A DNA stretch of 64,000 bases from JBHGXV01 sp041920505 (GTDB taxonomy: Bacteria; Bacillota; Bacilli; Brevibacillales; Brevibacillaceae), in assembly GCA_041920505.1 (NCBI GenBank), contig JBHGXV010000051.1, forward strand, positions 27,151 to 91,150, written 5' to 3'. The first letter of the stretch is position 1; each line of letters opens with the position of its first letter. Under the pieces are notes generated by a model. The model was not told the DNA's origin and did not search any database. It saw only the letters and a program-made list of their open reading frames with translations. This document shows positions 1 through 8,503 of this stretch, piece by piece. A program made the translations under genes and the position numbers.

Positions 1-25
1 GCGAGAGTACATTAGCTACATTCAT
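1..25 (-). CDS. Start of a CDS cut by the window edge, probably fliK
   Basis: An ATG at position 25 (minus strand) is preceded by a strong GGAGG ribosome binding site with a 7-base spacer. Only the first eight codons (MNVANVLS) lie in the window. In B. subtilis the gene after ylxF is fliK, the flagellar hook-length control protein, so fliK is the positional guess. The coding evidence itself is too short to show function. Confidence 0.5.
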
Positions 26-87
26 CTCGTCACCTCCTAAAATTGTGATGGGTAGTTGCTATGGAAACGACAAGCGGCGCAAACCGC

Positions 88-981
88 TTATCGGAGCAAC
101 TCGCTGGTGATGCGAGCAGCGATGTCGCCGTCTTTTTTGGAGATGGCGGACAGTACCTGGGCGCGTTTGTCGTTGCTCATGCCGGCCAGGATCGAAATCG
201 CCCGCTTTTGGTTGGTTTTCGTCAGCGTAATCAGGATGGCCGCAGCGTCGTCGGGCTGCATCTGCGAGAACGTGTTGATCAGTGAATCCAGGCTGGTGGC
301 GTCCTGGCGCGTTTCGCTGAGAGCCTTGGTCAGCACCTGGATGCGCTGTTGCAGGGCCGCGATGTCGTCATCCTTGTTGACAACGGTATCCTTGATCAGG
401 ATGGAAATGTCGGCCGCCTTTTTCGGGTCCATCTTGGCCAAAATGTCCGCCTGCTGATCCGGCTTCATCTTGGACAAAACGGTGACGGCCTCTTCCTTGG
501 AGAGATTTTCAATGATCGAAGCGGCGTTTTTCGCCGACATGGTGGTGTACACCTTGGCCAACTCCTGGTACTGTTTTTGCCGTTCGGCTTCGTCGGCCCG
601 CTTTTCCTCCATCATTTTTTGCAAGTCTTCCACCTGTTTTTTCATGGCGTCAATGGTCGCGTCTTTCTTTGCCATCTCCGCATGCAATTGGGTTGCTTCC
701 TGTTTCGTTTTGGCCAACTCTGCCTGCATGGAAACAAGCTGGTTCTGTGCCTGTTTTTCGCCGTTTTGCGCGGCATCCGGCTGTGCGGCGTCGGGGACGA
801 TCTTCTCCAGATAGGGAATGGAGTTGCCCCATGCGAGTGCCTTGTCAATCACGTTGACACCCAACAGACTGAGCAGCACGCCCCCCAATAGGGTCGCAAA
901 CAAGAGAGGAATCAGAATCATGTAAAAAAACCATTCCCACTTGCTGTAACCCTTCTCTTCCTGGGCTTGAACCTCTTCCAT
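88..981 (-). CDS. ylxF: YlxF/MotE-like flagellar-operon protein with MgtE N-terminal-like domain
   Basis: A 297-residue protein. It has a short N-terminal cytoplasmic stretch, one transmembrane helix (about residues 15-38, rich in I/L/F), then a long Glu/Lys/Gln-rich coiled coil and a C-terminal domain with the repeated 'A..I...L....AA.IL..M' pattern of MgtE intracellular-N domains (for example 'LSKMKPDQQADILAKMDP'). The start is the ATG at 981, which has AGGAGG 6 bases upstream; an upstream in-frame extension would run into fliJ and has no such site. It follows fliJ, the position of ylxF in the Bacillus fla/che operon. Related MotE proteins assist stator or motor assembly in other bacteria, but the exact role here is inferred. 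Confidence 0.8.
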   Translation of the reverse strand: MEEVQAQEEKGYSKWEWFFYMILIPLLFATLLGGVLLSLLGVNVIDKALAWGNSIPYLEKIVPDAAQPDAAQNGEKQAQNQLVSMQAELAKTKQEATQLHAEMAKKDATIDAMKKQVEDLQKMMEEKRADEAERQKQYQELAKVYTTMSAKNAASIIENLSKEEAVTVLSKMKPDQQADILAKMDPKKAADISILIKDTVVNKDDDIAALQQRIQVLTKALSETRQDATSLDSLINTFSQMQPDDAAAILITLTKTNQKRAISILAGMSNDKRAQVLSAISKKDGDIAARITSELLR

Positions 982-994
982 TACGAACCTCCTC

Positions 995-1447
995 TCAGGC
1001 GTGGCCGGTTCTGCGCAAGTAGCGGTTGATGCCGATCTCGTCCATTTCTTTTTGTTCGCGGAGTTTTTCCGCCTGTTCAAAATGTTCGGCAGCCTTGTCG
1101 CGAAGGCGCTGCCACAGTTGTGACTCTTGCACGCGGCTGGCCAATCGCTTCTGACAGCGCTCCACTTCCTGGTCACAGCCATACAGCTTCTGTTGCTGGT
1201 TTATAATCGCGCGGTCCACCGCCTGCCGATAGCGGGTCACCTCAAGCAGTTGAGCCGCGCTGCACGTCTCTTGCTGCAATATGTATAGCGAGCGGGTCAC
1301 CGCCTCGTGATGCTCTGTCAGGTGGGTCAGCTTGGCTTCTTCCTCGCGCTTTTTCTCTAGCGACGCGCCAAACGCCCACTCCGCCTGCTCTTTTTCTTTT
1401 TCTTTGAGATCCAGGATTTTTTGCAAATGAAAGCGAAAGGTTTTCAT
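995..1447 (-). CDS. fliJ: Flagellar export protein FliJ
   Basis: A 150-residue, highly charged, almost entirely alpha-helical coiled-coil protein beginning MKTFRFHLQKIL, the typical FliJ opening. FliJ sits in the FliI hexamer of the flagellar type III export apparatus and couples it to the FlhA gate. The ATG overlaps the fliI stop codon (ATGA, 4 bases), so translation is probably coupled to fliI. Length is normal for Bacillus FliJ (about 147 residues). Confidence 0.9.
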   Translation of the reverse strand: MKTFRFHLQKILDLKEKEKEQAEWAFGASLEKKREEEAKLTHLTEHHEAVTRSLYILQQETCSAAQLLEVTRYRQAVDRAIINQQQKLYGCDQEVERCQKRLASRVQESQLWQRLRDKAAEHFEQAEKLREQKEMDEIGINRYLRRTGHA

Positions 1448-2769
1448 CCGTTCTCGCCTCCAAAGTGGGCTACCAACGCCTTGACGCTGGCCATAAGGTC
1501 TGATGGTTCGTGCACGCCTTGTGCCGTGTAGTCGCGAATCACGTCGCGGTAGCGGATCGCGGCGTCGATCTCGCGGTTGCTTCCCATCTTGTACGCCCCG
1601 ATGTTGATCAGATCTTCCGCCTCCTTGTACGTCGCGAGGTGGCGTTTCAACTGGCGGGCCGCTTGCAAGTGTTCGTCCGAGCAAATCTCGTTCATCACCC
1701 GGCTTACACTGGCCAACACGTCGATCGCCGGGAAGTGCCCCTTCTGGGCAATCTTTCGGTCCAATACGATGTGACCGTCGAGAATCCCGCGCACGGCGTC
1801 GGCGATCGGATCGTTCATGTCGTCAGAGTCGACCAGCACGGTGTAAAACGCGGTGATGCTGCCTTTTGCCGACGTTCCCGCTCTCTCCAAGAGCTTGGGC
1901 AACAGCGCGAACACGGAAGGCGTGTACCCGCGCGTCGCCGGCGGTTCGCCGATGGCCAGTCCAATTTCGCGCTGCGCCATCGCAAACCGCGTGACCGAAT
2001 CCATCATCAGCATGACATTCATGCCCCGGTCGCGGAAATACTCGGCAATGGAGGTGGCGATCAGCGCCCCCTTGATCCGGATCATCGCCGGCTGATCGGA
2101 TGTGGCGACCACGACAACGGATCTCTTCAATCCTTCTTCCCCGAGATCGCGTTCGATAAACTCCATTACCTCGCGGCCGCGTTCGCCGATCAGCGCAATC
2201 ACGTTGATGTCGGCAGAGGTATTGCGGGCGATCATCCCGAGCAAGGTGCTTTTGCCGACACCCGAGCCGGCGAAAATCCCCACACGCTGCCCCTTCCCCA
2301 CGGTCAACAAGCCGTCGATGGCGCGAACTCCAACGCTGAGCGGCTCTTTGATCCGCGGACGGGCCAGCGGATTTGGCGGCAGATTGTTGGTGGGATAAGC
2401 GGTCAGACCGAACGGTAACACATTGCCGTCGAGCGGTCGCCCCAGTCCGTCCAGCACCATGCCCAAAATTTCCGGACCCACCTTGACCGACAGCGGCCTG
2501 CCGGTAGCCACCACGTCACAGCCCGGTCCAATCCAGGCCAGTTCGCCAAGCGGCATCAGTAGCACCTTGTTGTCGCGAAAGCCGACAACCTCTGCCGTGA
2601 TCGGTTCCTGGTTGTGCTGGGAGTAAATCAGGCACACCTCGCCCAACTTGGCTTCCGGCCCCTGCGACTCGACCGTCAGGCCGACTACCTGGGTGACCTT
2701 GCCGTTGATCCGCACCGGATCGATCTGGTGAAGCGCCTGCATGTACTTGGCGAGATTAAGGCCGCTCAT
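1444..2769 (-). CDS. fliI: Flagellum-specific ATPase FliI
   Basis: A 441-residue F1-beta-like ATPase of the flagellar type III secretion apparatus, powering export of rod, hook and filament subunits from the cytoplasm. The P-loop GSGVGKST is at residues 168-175, a Walker B strand ends at D257 (LMMDS), and the conserved TRGYTPSVFALLP segment follows. The ATG at 2769 was chosen because GAGGGAG lies upstream; a further ATG 7 codons earlier overlaps the fliH end more deeply. The gene overlaps fliH by 14 bases and fliJ by 4. Confidence 0.97.
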   Translation of the reverse strand: MSGLNLAKYMQALHQIDPVRINGKVTQVVGLTVESQGPEAKLGEVCLIYSQHNQEPITAEVVGFRDNKVLLMPLGELAWIGPGCDVVATGRPLSVKVGPEILGMVLDGLGRPLDGNVLPFGLTAYPTNNLPPNPLARPRIKEPLSVGVRAIDGLLTVGKGQRVGIFAGSGVGKSTLLGMIARNTSADINVIALIGERGREVMEFIERDLGEEGLKRSVVVVATSDQPAMIRIKGALIATSIAEYFRDRGMNVMLMMDSVTRFAMAQREIGLAIGEPPATRGYTPSVFALLPKLLERAGTSAKGSITAFYTVLVDSDDMNDPIADAVRGILDGHIVLDRKIAQKGHFPAIDVLASVSRVMNEICSDEHLQAARQLKRHLATYKEAEDLINIGAYKMGSNREIDAAIRYRDVIRDYTAQGVHEPSDLMASVKALVAHFGGENG

Positions 2770-3586
2770 CCGTTTCACTCCCTCGCGCAATCTCCAGCAA
2801 AGCCTGTTTGATTTCGCTCAGTTGCGTGTCGATCCGGGCGTCCACACTGCCAAACGGCGTGCGGATGACGCATCCCTCGTCCTGCACCGTGTAATCGGGA
2901 TAGATGGACAATTCCGCCTGTCCGTCCAGCACGGCGAGAAACTGTTCGCGGTGCTCTTGCACATAGTCAAAGTAGCGATGGTTCACACACACGGTAATTT
3001 GTCCGTGCACACGCGAGCGGCGAAGCACCCGGCGAGCCACAGCGACGATCTTGTCGGGATCGCTTGACAGTTCGTCGCCTATGATCTTTTTGGCGATCTC
3101 GGCGCTTAGGCCCACCAGAAACGGCTCCGCCTCCGCGATGATCTGTTCCTTGGTCGCATACGCCTGGGAAAGCACGTCGCGGGCGAGTTGAATCGCGCCT
3201 TGTTCTTCCTGAAGCGCGACGGCCTTGCCTTCCTCCAGCCCCTGTGCATATCCTTCGCGGCGCGCCTCTTCGCGGACTTGTAGCGCCATCTGTTCCGCCT
3301 CTTGGCGCTTTTGTTCCCACCACTGCCCGATTTCCTCCATTGCCTGTCTGCGCATCTCCTCCACCTCGCGCGACGCGTCGGAAATGATTTTTTCCGCCAT
3401 CTCTTCCGCGTCTCGCAGGATCCCGTGCGCTTCTTCTTCGGCATGTTGCACGGCAGCGTGTTTTTCTTGCAACCTTTCGGCAGGTTCTTCCGTCAGTAGG
3501 ACAGGAGGAGCTTTGACAGAGAGAACAATCGACTCTTCGGAAGCGGCATAATGGGTCGCCTTGATGATTCTAGACAATGATATCAT
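2756..3586 (-). CDS. fliH: Flagellar assembly protein FliH
   Basis: A 276-residue protein with a very long Glu/Gln/Ala-rich coiled coil (about residues 35-150) and a C-terminal V-ATPase subunit-E-like domain ending near 'FGSVDARIDTQLSEIK'. FliH is the peripheral stalk and negative regulator of FliI. The start ATG at 3586 has GGAGGGG just upstream and begins MISLSRIIK. It overlaps the 3' end of fliG by 17 bases, in line with tight operon packing. FliH is poorly conserved, so the call rests on architecture and place between fliG and fliI. Confidence 0.9.
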   Translation of the reverse strand: MISLSRIIKATHYAASEESIVLSVKAPPVLLTEEPAERLQEKHAAVQHAEEEAHGILRDAEEMAEKIISDASREVEEMRRQAMEEIGQWWEQKRQEAEQMALQVREEARREGYAQGLEEGKAVALQEEQGAIQLARDVLSQAYATKEQIIAEAEPFLVGLSAEIAKKIIGDELSSDPDKIVAVARRVLRRSRVHGQITVCVNHRYFDYVQEHREQFLAVLDGQAELSIYPDYTVQDEGCVIRTPFGSVDARIDTQLSEIKQALLEIARGSETDERP

Positions 3587-4583
3587 CCCCTCCGCCGCGA
3601 GCGATGATGATCTCACCCGCTTCTTCTAAGCGACGAATCGTGGCGACGATGCGGGACTGCGCTTCTTCGACGTCCCGGAGCCGCACGGGGCCCATTAATT
3701 CCATCTCTTCCTTGAACGTCTCCGCCATCCGTTTGGACATGTTGCGGAAAATCGTCTCGCGCACTTCCTCGCTGGCAACCTTGAGGGCAAGCTGCAAATC
3801 GGAATTCTCCACATCGCGAATAACCCGCTGAATCGAACGGTTGTCCAGAGTGGCGATGTCTTCGAACACGAACATCCGCTTCTTGATCTCTTCCGCCAAC
3901 TCGGGGTCCTGGATTTCCAGAGAGTCGAGGATCGTCCGTTCGGTGCTGCGGTCGACGCCGTTGAGGACGTTGACAATCGCTTCGATCCCGCCCGCCTGGG
4001 TGTAATCCTGGGTGACGGTGGCGGAGAGCTTCTGCTCCAGCACCTGTTCCACCTGGGCGATCACTTCCGGAGACGTGCTGTCCATCAAGGCAATCCGCTT
4101 GGCCACGTCCGCCTGTCTTTCCTGCGGCAGGGCAGACAGGATCATGGCGGCCTGATTCGGCTCCAGGTAAGCGAGCACCAGCGCGATCGTCTGCGAATGT
4201 TCGTTTTGGATAAAGTTCAAAATCTGGCTGGGATCCGCCTTTCGCGCAAAGTCGAACGGACGCACCTGCAGATTGGCGGTCAGCCGGTTGATAATATCAA
4301 TGGCCTTGGATTGCCCCAACGCCTTCTCCAAAATCTCTTTCGCGTACGTGATCCCCCCCTGGGCGATCACTTCCTTGGCGACGGCAATCTGGTGAAATTC
4401 CGACAAGACCTTGTCTTTTTCGTCGGAATCCACCTTGCGCACATTGGCGATTTCCAGTGTCAACTGTTCGATCTCGTCTTCCCGCAGATGTTTGAACACC
4501 TGTGCCGAAACTTCCGGACCAAGCGAGATCAAGAGAATCGCGGCTTTTTGGCGGCCAGTCAGTTCTTTCGCGGCGCGAGCCAT
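3570..4583 (-). CDS. fliG: Flagellar motor switch protein FliG
   Basis: A 337-residue protein (usual length about 338). It forms the upper part of the C-ring, binds FliF through its N-terminal domain and interacts with the stator and FliM through armadillo-type middle and C-terminal domains. The opening 'ELTGRQKAAILLISLGPE' and the middle segment 'SQTIALVLAYLEPNQAA' are classical FliG signatures. RBS TTAGGAGTG precedes the ATG. It lies 12 bases after fliF, as in all Bacillus fla/che operons. Confidence 0.98.
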   Translation of the reverse strand: MARAAKELTGRQKAAILLISLGPEVSAQVFKHLREDEIEQLTLEIANVRKVDSDEKDKVLSEFHQIAVAKEVIAQGGITYAKEILEKALGQSKAIDIINRLTANLQVRPFDFARKADPSQILNFIQNEHSQTIALVLAYLEPNQAAMILSALPQERQADVAKRIALMDSTSPEVIAQVEQVLEQKLSATVTQDYTQAGGIEAIVNVLNGVDRSTERTILDSLEIQDPELAEEIKKRMFVFEDIATLDNRSIQRVIRDVENSDLQLALKVASEEVRETIFRNMSKRMAETFKEEMELMGPVRLRDVEEAQSRIVATIRRLEEAGEIIIARGGGDDIIV

Positions 4584-4595
4584 CTCTTTTCACTC

Positions 4596-6176
4596 CTAAT
4601 CTTCGGCTAGCCACGTACGAAGCAGGGTGACGAATTCGTCGGGCTTGGTCCTCGCCAGTTTCTCCAACTGCTTGCGCACGATGACTTCATCACCGTCTTC
4701 GTTGTAGGCGATATCTGGAACTTCAAGCGGTTGTGGAGGTGGCAGGTCGGGAATCTCTTCCTGCTGAACCTGACGGCGCCGACGATAGACGAGATAGGCA
4801 ACCGCCCCCAGAGCGAGCAACGCAAGCGCGCCGGCCCCGTACAGAAGCGCCGGACTGAGCGAGGATTGCTCCTGTACCGCCACTTTTCCGGAGAACGTGC
4901 GCGGGAATACGGAGATGCGATCGTCCAACTGCTGCTGGGTCAATTCCACGTTCTTTTCGCTCAAGGTGACACGCACTACGTTGCGAAGCACCTGTCTGAT
5001 GTTGTCGATCGTCTGCTGGTCAAGCTGCCCGCCGTTTGGCGGCTCTACGCCCACATTGATCGAGATGTCTTCGATCTTGTACGGACTTTCGATAATATTT
5101 CGCGTAATCCGGTTCACTTCCCGGTTGACGCGGTCGGTCAACTCTTCATACTGGGAGGTCGACCCTTGCTGACTGGCGCCCGGGTAGCCGGGCACGGCTC
5201 CGTCGCCCGTACCGGCCACACCGCCCGGCGGGGCTCCCTGTCCGGTGAATGTCTTGGACAGTTTCTCCGCACTGATGATAATCCCTTCGTTGTTCTCCTT
5301 ATCCACCGGTTCCACCAGTTTTTCCTCGCGGCGTTCGGTGGCGAAGTTCATTTTGACCGTCGTCTGGACGATCACCTTGTCGCGGCCCATCAGCGTACCA
5401 AGCAGGTTGTACAAGTTTTGCTGGATTTTCTTCTCCACTTCCGACTTGAACTTTTCCTGCTGCTCAAACGCGTTGGAGGAAACAGAACCCTGGTTGATGT
5501 CGGTCAACTCCAGCATATTGGAATACTGGTCGGTAATGGTTATATTTTCCAATGGCAGGTTTTTGACGCTGCGCGATACAATGTAATAAAGAGAGCGGAT
5601 TTGCGATTCGCTAAGCTGCGTCCCCGGCTCCACGTCGACAATCACGGAAGCCGTCGCCTGATCGGGCTTGTCTGTCACCCAAACGCTTTCCTGTGGCAAC
5701 GTGAGCATGACCTGGGCGCTGCGCACGCCCTTCACCCGTTCCAGCATGTGCTTCAGCTCAAGCTGCAACGCGTCTTTTTCCAGGACGTCCATCTGCCGGT
5801 CGGTCGTCCCGAACGTCCCCGCGTTCGAGAAAATCTCGGAACTGATCCCGGCTTCGTGCGGAATCCCCTGTGCCGCCAATTCGACGATAATGTCTTCCGC
5901 CTGTTTCTGCGGCACCTCGATGGACGTGCCGTTGCCGGTGATCCGGTACGGGATCTGCCGATTGTCCAACTCTTGCTTGATCAAGCCGACTTCCTGTTCA
6001 CTCAGCTTCTGGTTGTACAACGACACATACACCGGCTGTGACGCGAAGTATATGTATAGCCCGAGCGAAAGCAACAGAAACACGCCAATCGAGGCAATCA
6101 TCCATTTTTGCCGGCCGGTAAACCGATCCCAGAATGCCTTTATCTGGTCTCTATATAGTAGTAGACGTTCGTTCAT
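4596..6176 (-). CDS. fliF: Flagellar MS-ring protein FliF
   Basis: A 526-residue protein that oligomerises in the cytoplasmic membrane to form the MS ring, the base on which rod and C-ring assemble. One transmembrane helix lies at about residues 26-46 and a second near 450-470. Between them are YscJ/FliF ring-building motifs (for example 'DIIVELAAQGIPHEAG' and 'VKGVRSAQVMLTLPQES') and a Gly/Pro/Ser-rich loop. The C-terminal tail that binds FliG is acidic. The ATG has GGTGAGG upstream. The first 17 bases of the gene recur with one change at 19693-19709, downstream of a small FliF-like gene. Confidence 0.98.
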   Translation of the reverse strand: MNERLLLYRDQIKAFWDRFTGRQKWMIASIGVFLLLSLGLYIYFASQPVYVSLYNQKLSEQEVGLIKQELDNRQIPYRITGNGTSIEVPQKQAEDIIVELAAQGIPHEAGISSEIFSNAGTFGTTDRQMDVLEKDALQLELKHMLERVKGVRSAQVMLTLPQESVWVTDKPDQATASVIVDVEPGTQLSESQIRSLYYIVSRSVKNLPLENITITDQYSNMLELTDINQGSVSSNAFEQQEKFKSEVEKKIQQNLYNLLGTLMGRDKVIVQTTVKMNFATERREEKLVEPVDKENNEGIIISAEKLSKTFTGQGAPPGGVAGTGDGAVPGYPGASQQGSTSQYEELTDRVNREVNRITRNIIESPYKIEDISINVGVEPPNGGQLDQQTIDNIRQVLRNVVRVTLSEKNVELTQQQLDDRISVFPRTFSGKVAVQEQSSLSPALLYGAGALALLALGAVAYLVYRRRRQVQQEEIPDLPPPQPLEVPDIAYNEDGDEVIVRKQLEKLARTKPDEFVTLLRTWLAED

Positions 6177-6207
6177 AGTTCACCTCACCAAGAAGTACCC
6201 AACAAGA

Positions 6208-6504
6208 TTAGAGCGGCATGCGCATGATCTCTTGGTAGGATTCAATCACTTTGTTGCGAATCTGCGTCGTCAACTGCAGCAGGATGGTCGCCTGCTGGCC
6301 GGCAATCATCACTTGATGCAGATCTTCAATCTGACCGGCGGCAAACTTGTCGGCCAGCTTGGCCGACTCGACCTGGGCATTGTTCACTTCATTAAGCGCG
6401 TTGCTAAGATAGGTAGAAAAAGACTCAGCCGTTTCGGCGGGAGTGCTGTTGACCGGATTGACGGTTGGCAAAATACCGAATTGGTCTACACGGTTCATTT
6501 GCAT
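6208..6504 (-). CDS. fliE: Flagellar hook-basal body complex protein FliE
   Basis: A 98-residue protein connecting the MS ring to the rod. It shows the conserved C-terminal half, 'LHQVMIAGQQATILLQLTTQIRNK' in two parts, ending with YQEIMRMPL, which is nearly invariant in FliE. The ATG at 6504 has AAGGAG about 10 bases upstream; a second ATG two codons in is possible. It lies between flgC and fliF, its usual place. Confidence 0.95.
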   Translation of the reverse strand: MQMNRVDQFGILPTVNPVNSTPAETAESFSTYLSNALNEVNNAQVESAKLADKFAAGQIEDLHQVMIAGQQATILLQLTTQIRNKVIESYQEIMRMPL

Positions 6505-6519
6505 GACAGGCTACGCTCC

Positions 6520-6981
6520 TTATCTTCCATTGATTTCCAAAGCTTTCATCATCATGCTTTTCGTCGCGTTGAGCACAGTGACGTTGGCTTCATAGGCCCG
6601 CGATGCCGAGATCATGTCGACCATCTCTTTCATCAGGTCAACGTTTGGCATCATCACATAGCCGTCGCGGTCGGCGTCAGGATGTTCCGGATCGTATACC
6701 CGTTTGAACGGCGTGTCGTCTTCCCGGATCGCCGTGACGCGAACGCCTTGTTCGGGTTGACTGCTGACGTTGCCGATCGCCGCTTGCAACAAACTGTCAA
6801 ACGACTGATCGGATCTCGGGCTGATTTCCACCAGTTTGCGCCGATACGGCTCCCATACCCCGTTGACCAGCCGGGCGCGGGTGGTGTTGGCGTTGGCGAT
6901 GTTGGCTGCGATCGTATCCAGCCTGAGACGGTTGGCCGTCAGCGCCGAAGCGCTCGTATCCATTCCGCGAAACAGACTCAT
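6520..6981 (-). CDS. flgC: Flagellar proximal rod protein FlgC
   Basis: A 153-residue rod protein with the N-terminal 'MDTSASALTANRLRLDTIAANIANANT' flagellar rod motif (first 20 residues or so) and the C-terminal heptad region 'ASRAYEANVTVLNATKSMM'. Both ends form the coiled coil shared by axial proteins. It is exported by the type III apparatus without a cleaved signal. RBS GGGAGG precedes the ATG. It is 6 bases after flgB. Confidence 0.97.
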   Translation of the reverse strand: MSLFRGMDTSASALTANRLRLDTIAANIANANTTRARLVNGVWEPYRRKLVEISPRSDQSFDSLLQAAIGNVSSQPEQGVRVTAIREDDTPFKRVYDPEHPDADRDGYVMMPNVDLMKEMVDMISASRAYEANVTVLNATKSMMMKALEINGR

Positions 6982-6987
6982 CCGACA

Positions 6988-7392
6988 TTACCTCCCTCCG
7001 TCAATGACGCCCCTCAATTTGCTGAAATATCCGTTGGTCAACTGGATCAAACCGTTGTACCAGATCTGGTTTTTGGCCAATTGGTTCATCTCCGACTCGA
7101 TGTCCACATTGTTGCCGTTGTTCTGCACGATCGCATTGGGATTGGAGACGATCTGCGGCACAGGCAGCGAACTCGTGCGTCCGAAGGCGATGTGGCGCGG
7201 ATCGGTGGTGTACGCCGTAAACGAGCTCGTCTCGCCGTTCAACTCCTGCTGGAGCAACTCCTCAAAAACGACTTGCTTGCTTTTGTATTGAGGGGTGTCG
7301 ATATTGGCGATATTGTTCGCAATCGTCCGCTGGCGCAAAGTGCTGGCGTCAAGCGAACGTTCCAAAATCCGCAAATGATCTGAAACGAGCAA
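6988..7392 (-). CDS. flgB: Flagellar basal-body rod protein FlgB
   Basis: A 134-residue rod protein, first gene of the fla/che operon. The rod signature 'RQRTIANNIANIDTPQYKSK' is near residue 20. I chose the TTG at 7392 because a run of GGGGGGAA lies 6 bases before it and the resulting N-terminus (MLVSDHLRILERSLDA) matches the family length (about 130). In-frame ATGs at 7428 and 7440 have no ribosome binding site and would add a non-conserved extension. Confidence 0.93.
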   Translation of the reverse strand: MLVSDHLRILERSLDASTLRQRTIANNIANIDTPQYKSKQVVFEELLQQELNGETSSFTAYTTDPRHIAFGRTSSLPVPQIVSNPNAIVQNNGNNVDIESEMNQLAKNQIWYNGLIQLTNGYFSKLRGVIDGGR

Positions 7393-7588
7393 CGTTATTT
7401 CCCCCCTGATTTTTACAGAATCAAGCATGTTGACATACACTTCGCCAAATCCGGCGTCAATTCCTGCCGATTCGACAGCTTACCACGAATAATCATAACA
7501 AAATCAATTTCACGAAAAAAGCCCTATCTGCCAAACTTGCCCAATTCACTACAAGAGTAATGGTTCGTTTTACTTTTTTTGACAATTT

Positions 7589-7617
7589 CTATAACTATCT
7601 TACTATCTCCCTGACAA
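7589..7617 (-). promoter_or_regulatory. SigmaA-type promoter of the flagellar operon
   Basis: On the minus strand TTGTCA (7612-7617) and TATAGA (7589-7594) are separated by exactly 17 bases. It lies between the codY terminator and flgB, about 200 bases before the flgB start, and is the best promoter in the gap. The leader of roughly 190 bases contains no ORF that I can support. Confidence 0.65.
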
Positions 7618-7627
7618 AACGCATAAC

Positions 7628-7662
7628 AAAAAGGACAGCCGCCAGGCAGCCGTCCTTTTTTG
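7628..7662 (-). terminator. Rho-independent terminator of codY
   Basis: On the minus strand GGACGGCTGCC and GGCGGCTGTCC form a GC-rich stem with two G-U pairs, followed by TTTTTG. It begins 20 bases after the codY stop codon and separates the codY operon from flgB. Confidence 0.85.
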
Positions 7663-7682
7663 TCGGTCGATGTTGGAACCGA

Positions 7683-8462
7683 TTAGGAGGTTTTCAATTT
7701 TTCCAATTCGGGCAACAGTTTTTCGTTCAGCACTTTGATAAACGTCCCTTTCATCCCGAGGGAACGGGATTCGATGACGCCCGCGCTTTCCAGTTTACGC
7801 AGCGCGTTAACGATGACAGAGCGGGTAATGCCGACGCGATCCGCGATTTTGGACGCGACCAGCAACCCTTCCTTGCCTTCCAGTTCTTCAAAGATGTGTT
7901 CCACGGCTTCCAGTTCGCTGTACGAGAGCGAGCCGATCGCCATCTGCACCACGGCTTTGCTGCGCGCTTCCTCTTCGATCGCCTCGGAGCGCTCGCGCAA
8001 AATTTCCATCCCGACGACGGTGGCGCCCACTTCCGCGAGGATCAGGTCATCTTCGACAAACTGGTTGTTGACGCGGGCGAGAATCAGCGTACCCAGACGG
8101 TCGCCGCCGCCGATAATCGGCACGATCGTCGTCCAACCGGTGCGGAACACTTCTTTCATCTCAACCGGGAACGCGGTGTACGGACTGTCGACGTCCAGGT
8201 TGGCTGAGGTCTCTTCCACCTTGAGCAGATTCATGCTGTACTCTTCCGGGAAGCGGCGTTCTTCCAGCATTTTGCGAATGCGCTCGTTATCGATCTCCTG
8301 CGCGATCGCGATGCCAAGCAGCTTGCCTTTGCGGCTGACGACAAAAATGTTCGCCTCGATCACTTCGCTCAGCACTTGCGCCATCTCATTGAAGTTGACG
8401 GCGTGACCTGCCGACTTTTGCAACATCCTGTTAATTCTGCGAGTCTTTGACAGCAAATCCAT
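7683..8462 (-). CDS. codY: GTP-sensing global repressor CodY
   Basis: A 259-residue transcription factor (usual length 259). The N-terminal GAF domain binds isoleucine/valine and the C-terminal winged helix contains 'ADRVGITRSVIVNALRKLES' (about residues 203-222), the recognition helix conserved in all CodY. It represses amino acid uptake, sporulation and motility genes when GTP and branched-chain amino acids are abundant. RBS AGGAGG lies before the ATG. It is the last gene of the xerC-hslVU-codY group and is adjacent to the flagellar operon as in B. subtilis. Confidence 0.99.
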   Translation of the reverse strand: MDLLSKTRRINRMLQKSAGHAVNFNEMAQVLSEVIEANIFVVSRKGKLLGIAIAQEIDNERIRKMLEERRFPEEYSMNLLKVEETSANLDVDSPYTAFPVEMKEVFRTGWTTIVPIIGGGDRLGTLILARVNNQFVEDDLILAEVGATVVGMEILRERSEAIEEEARSKAVVQMAIGSLSYSELEAVEHIFEELEGKEGLLVASKIADRVGITRSVIVNALRKLESAGVIESRSLGMKGTFIKVLNEKLLPELEKLKTS

Positions 8463-8503
8463 CTTTTTGTCCTCCTGACGTTGTTCTCTCTTTTTTTCTT
8501 TTG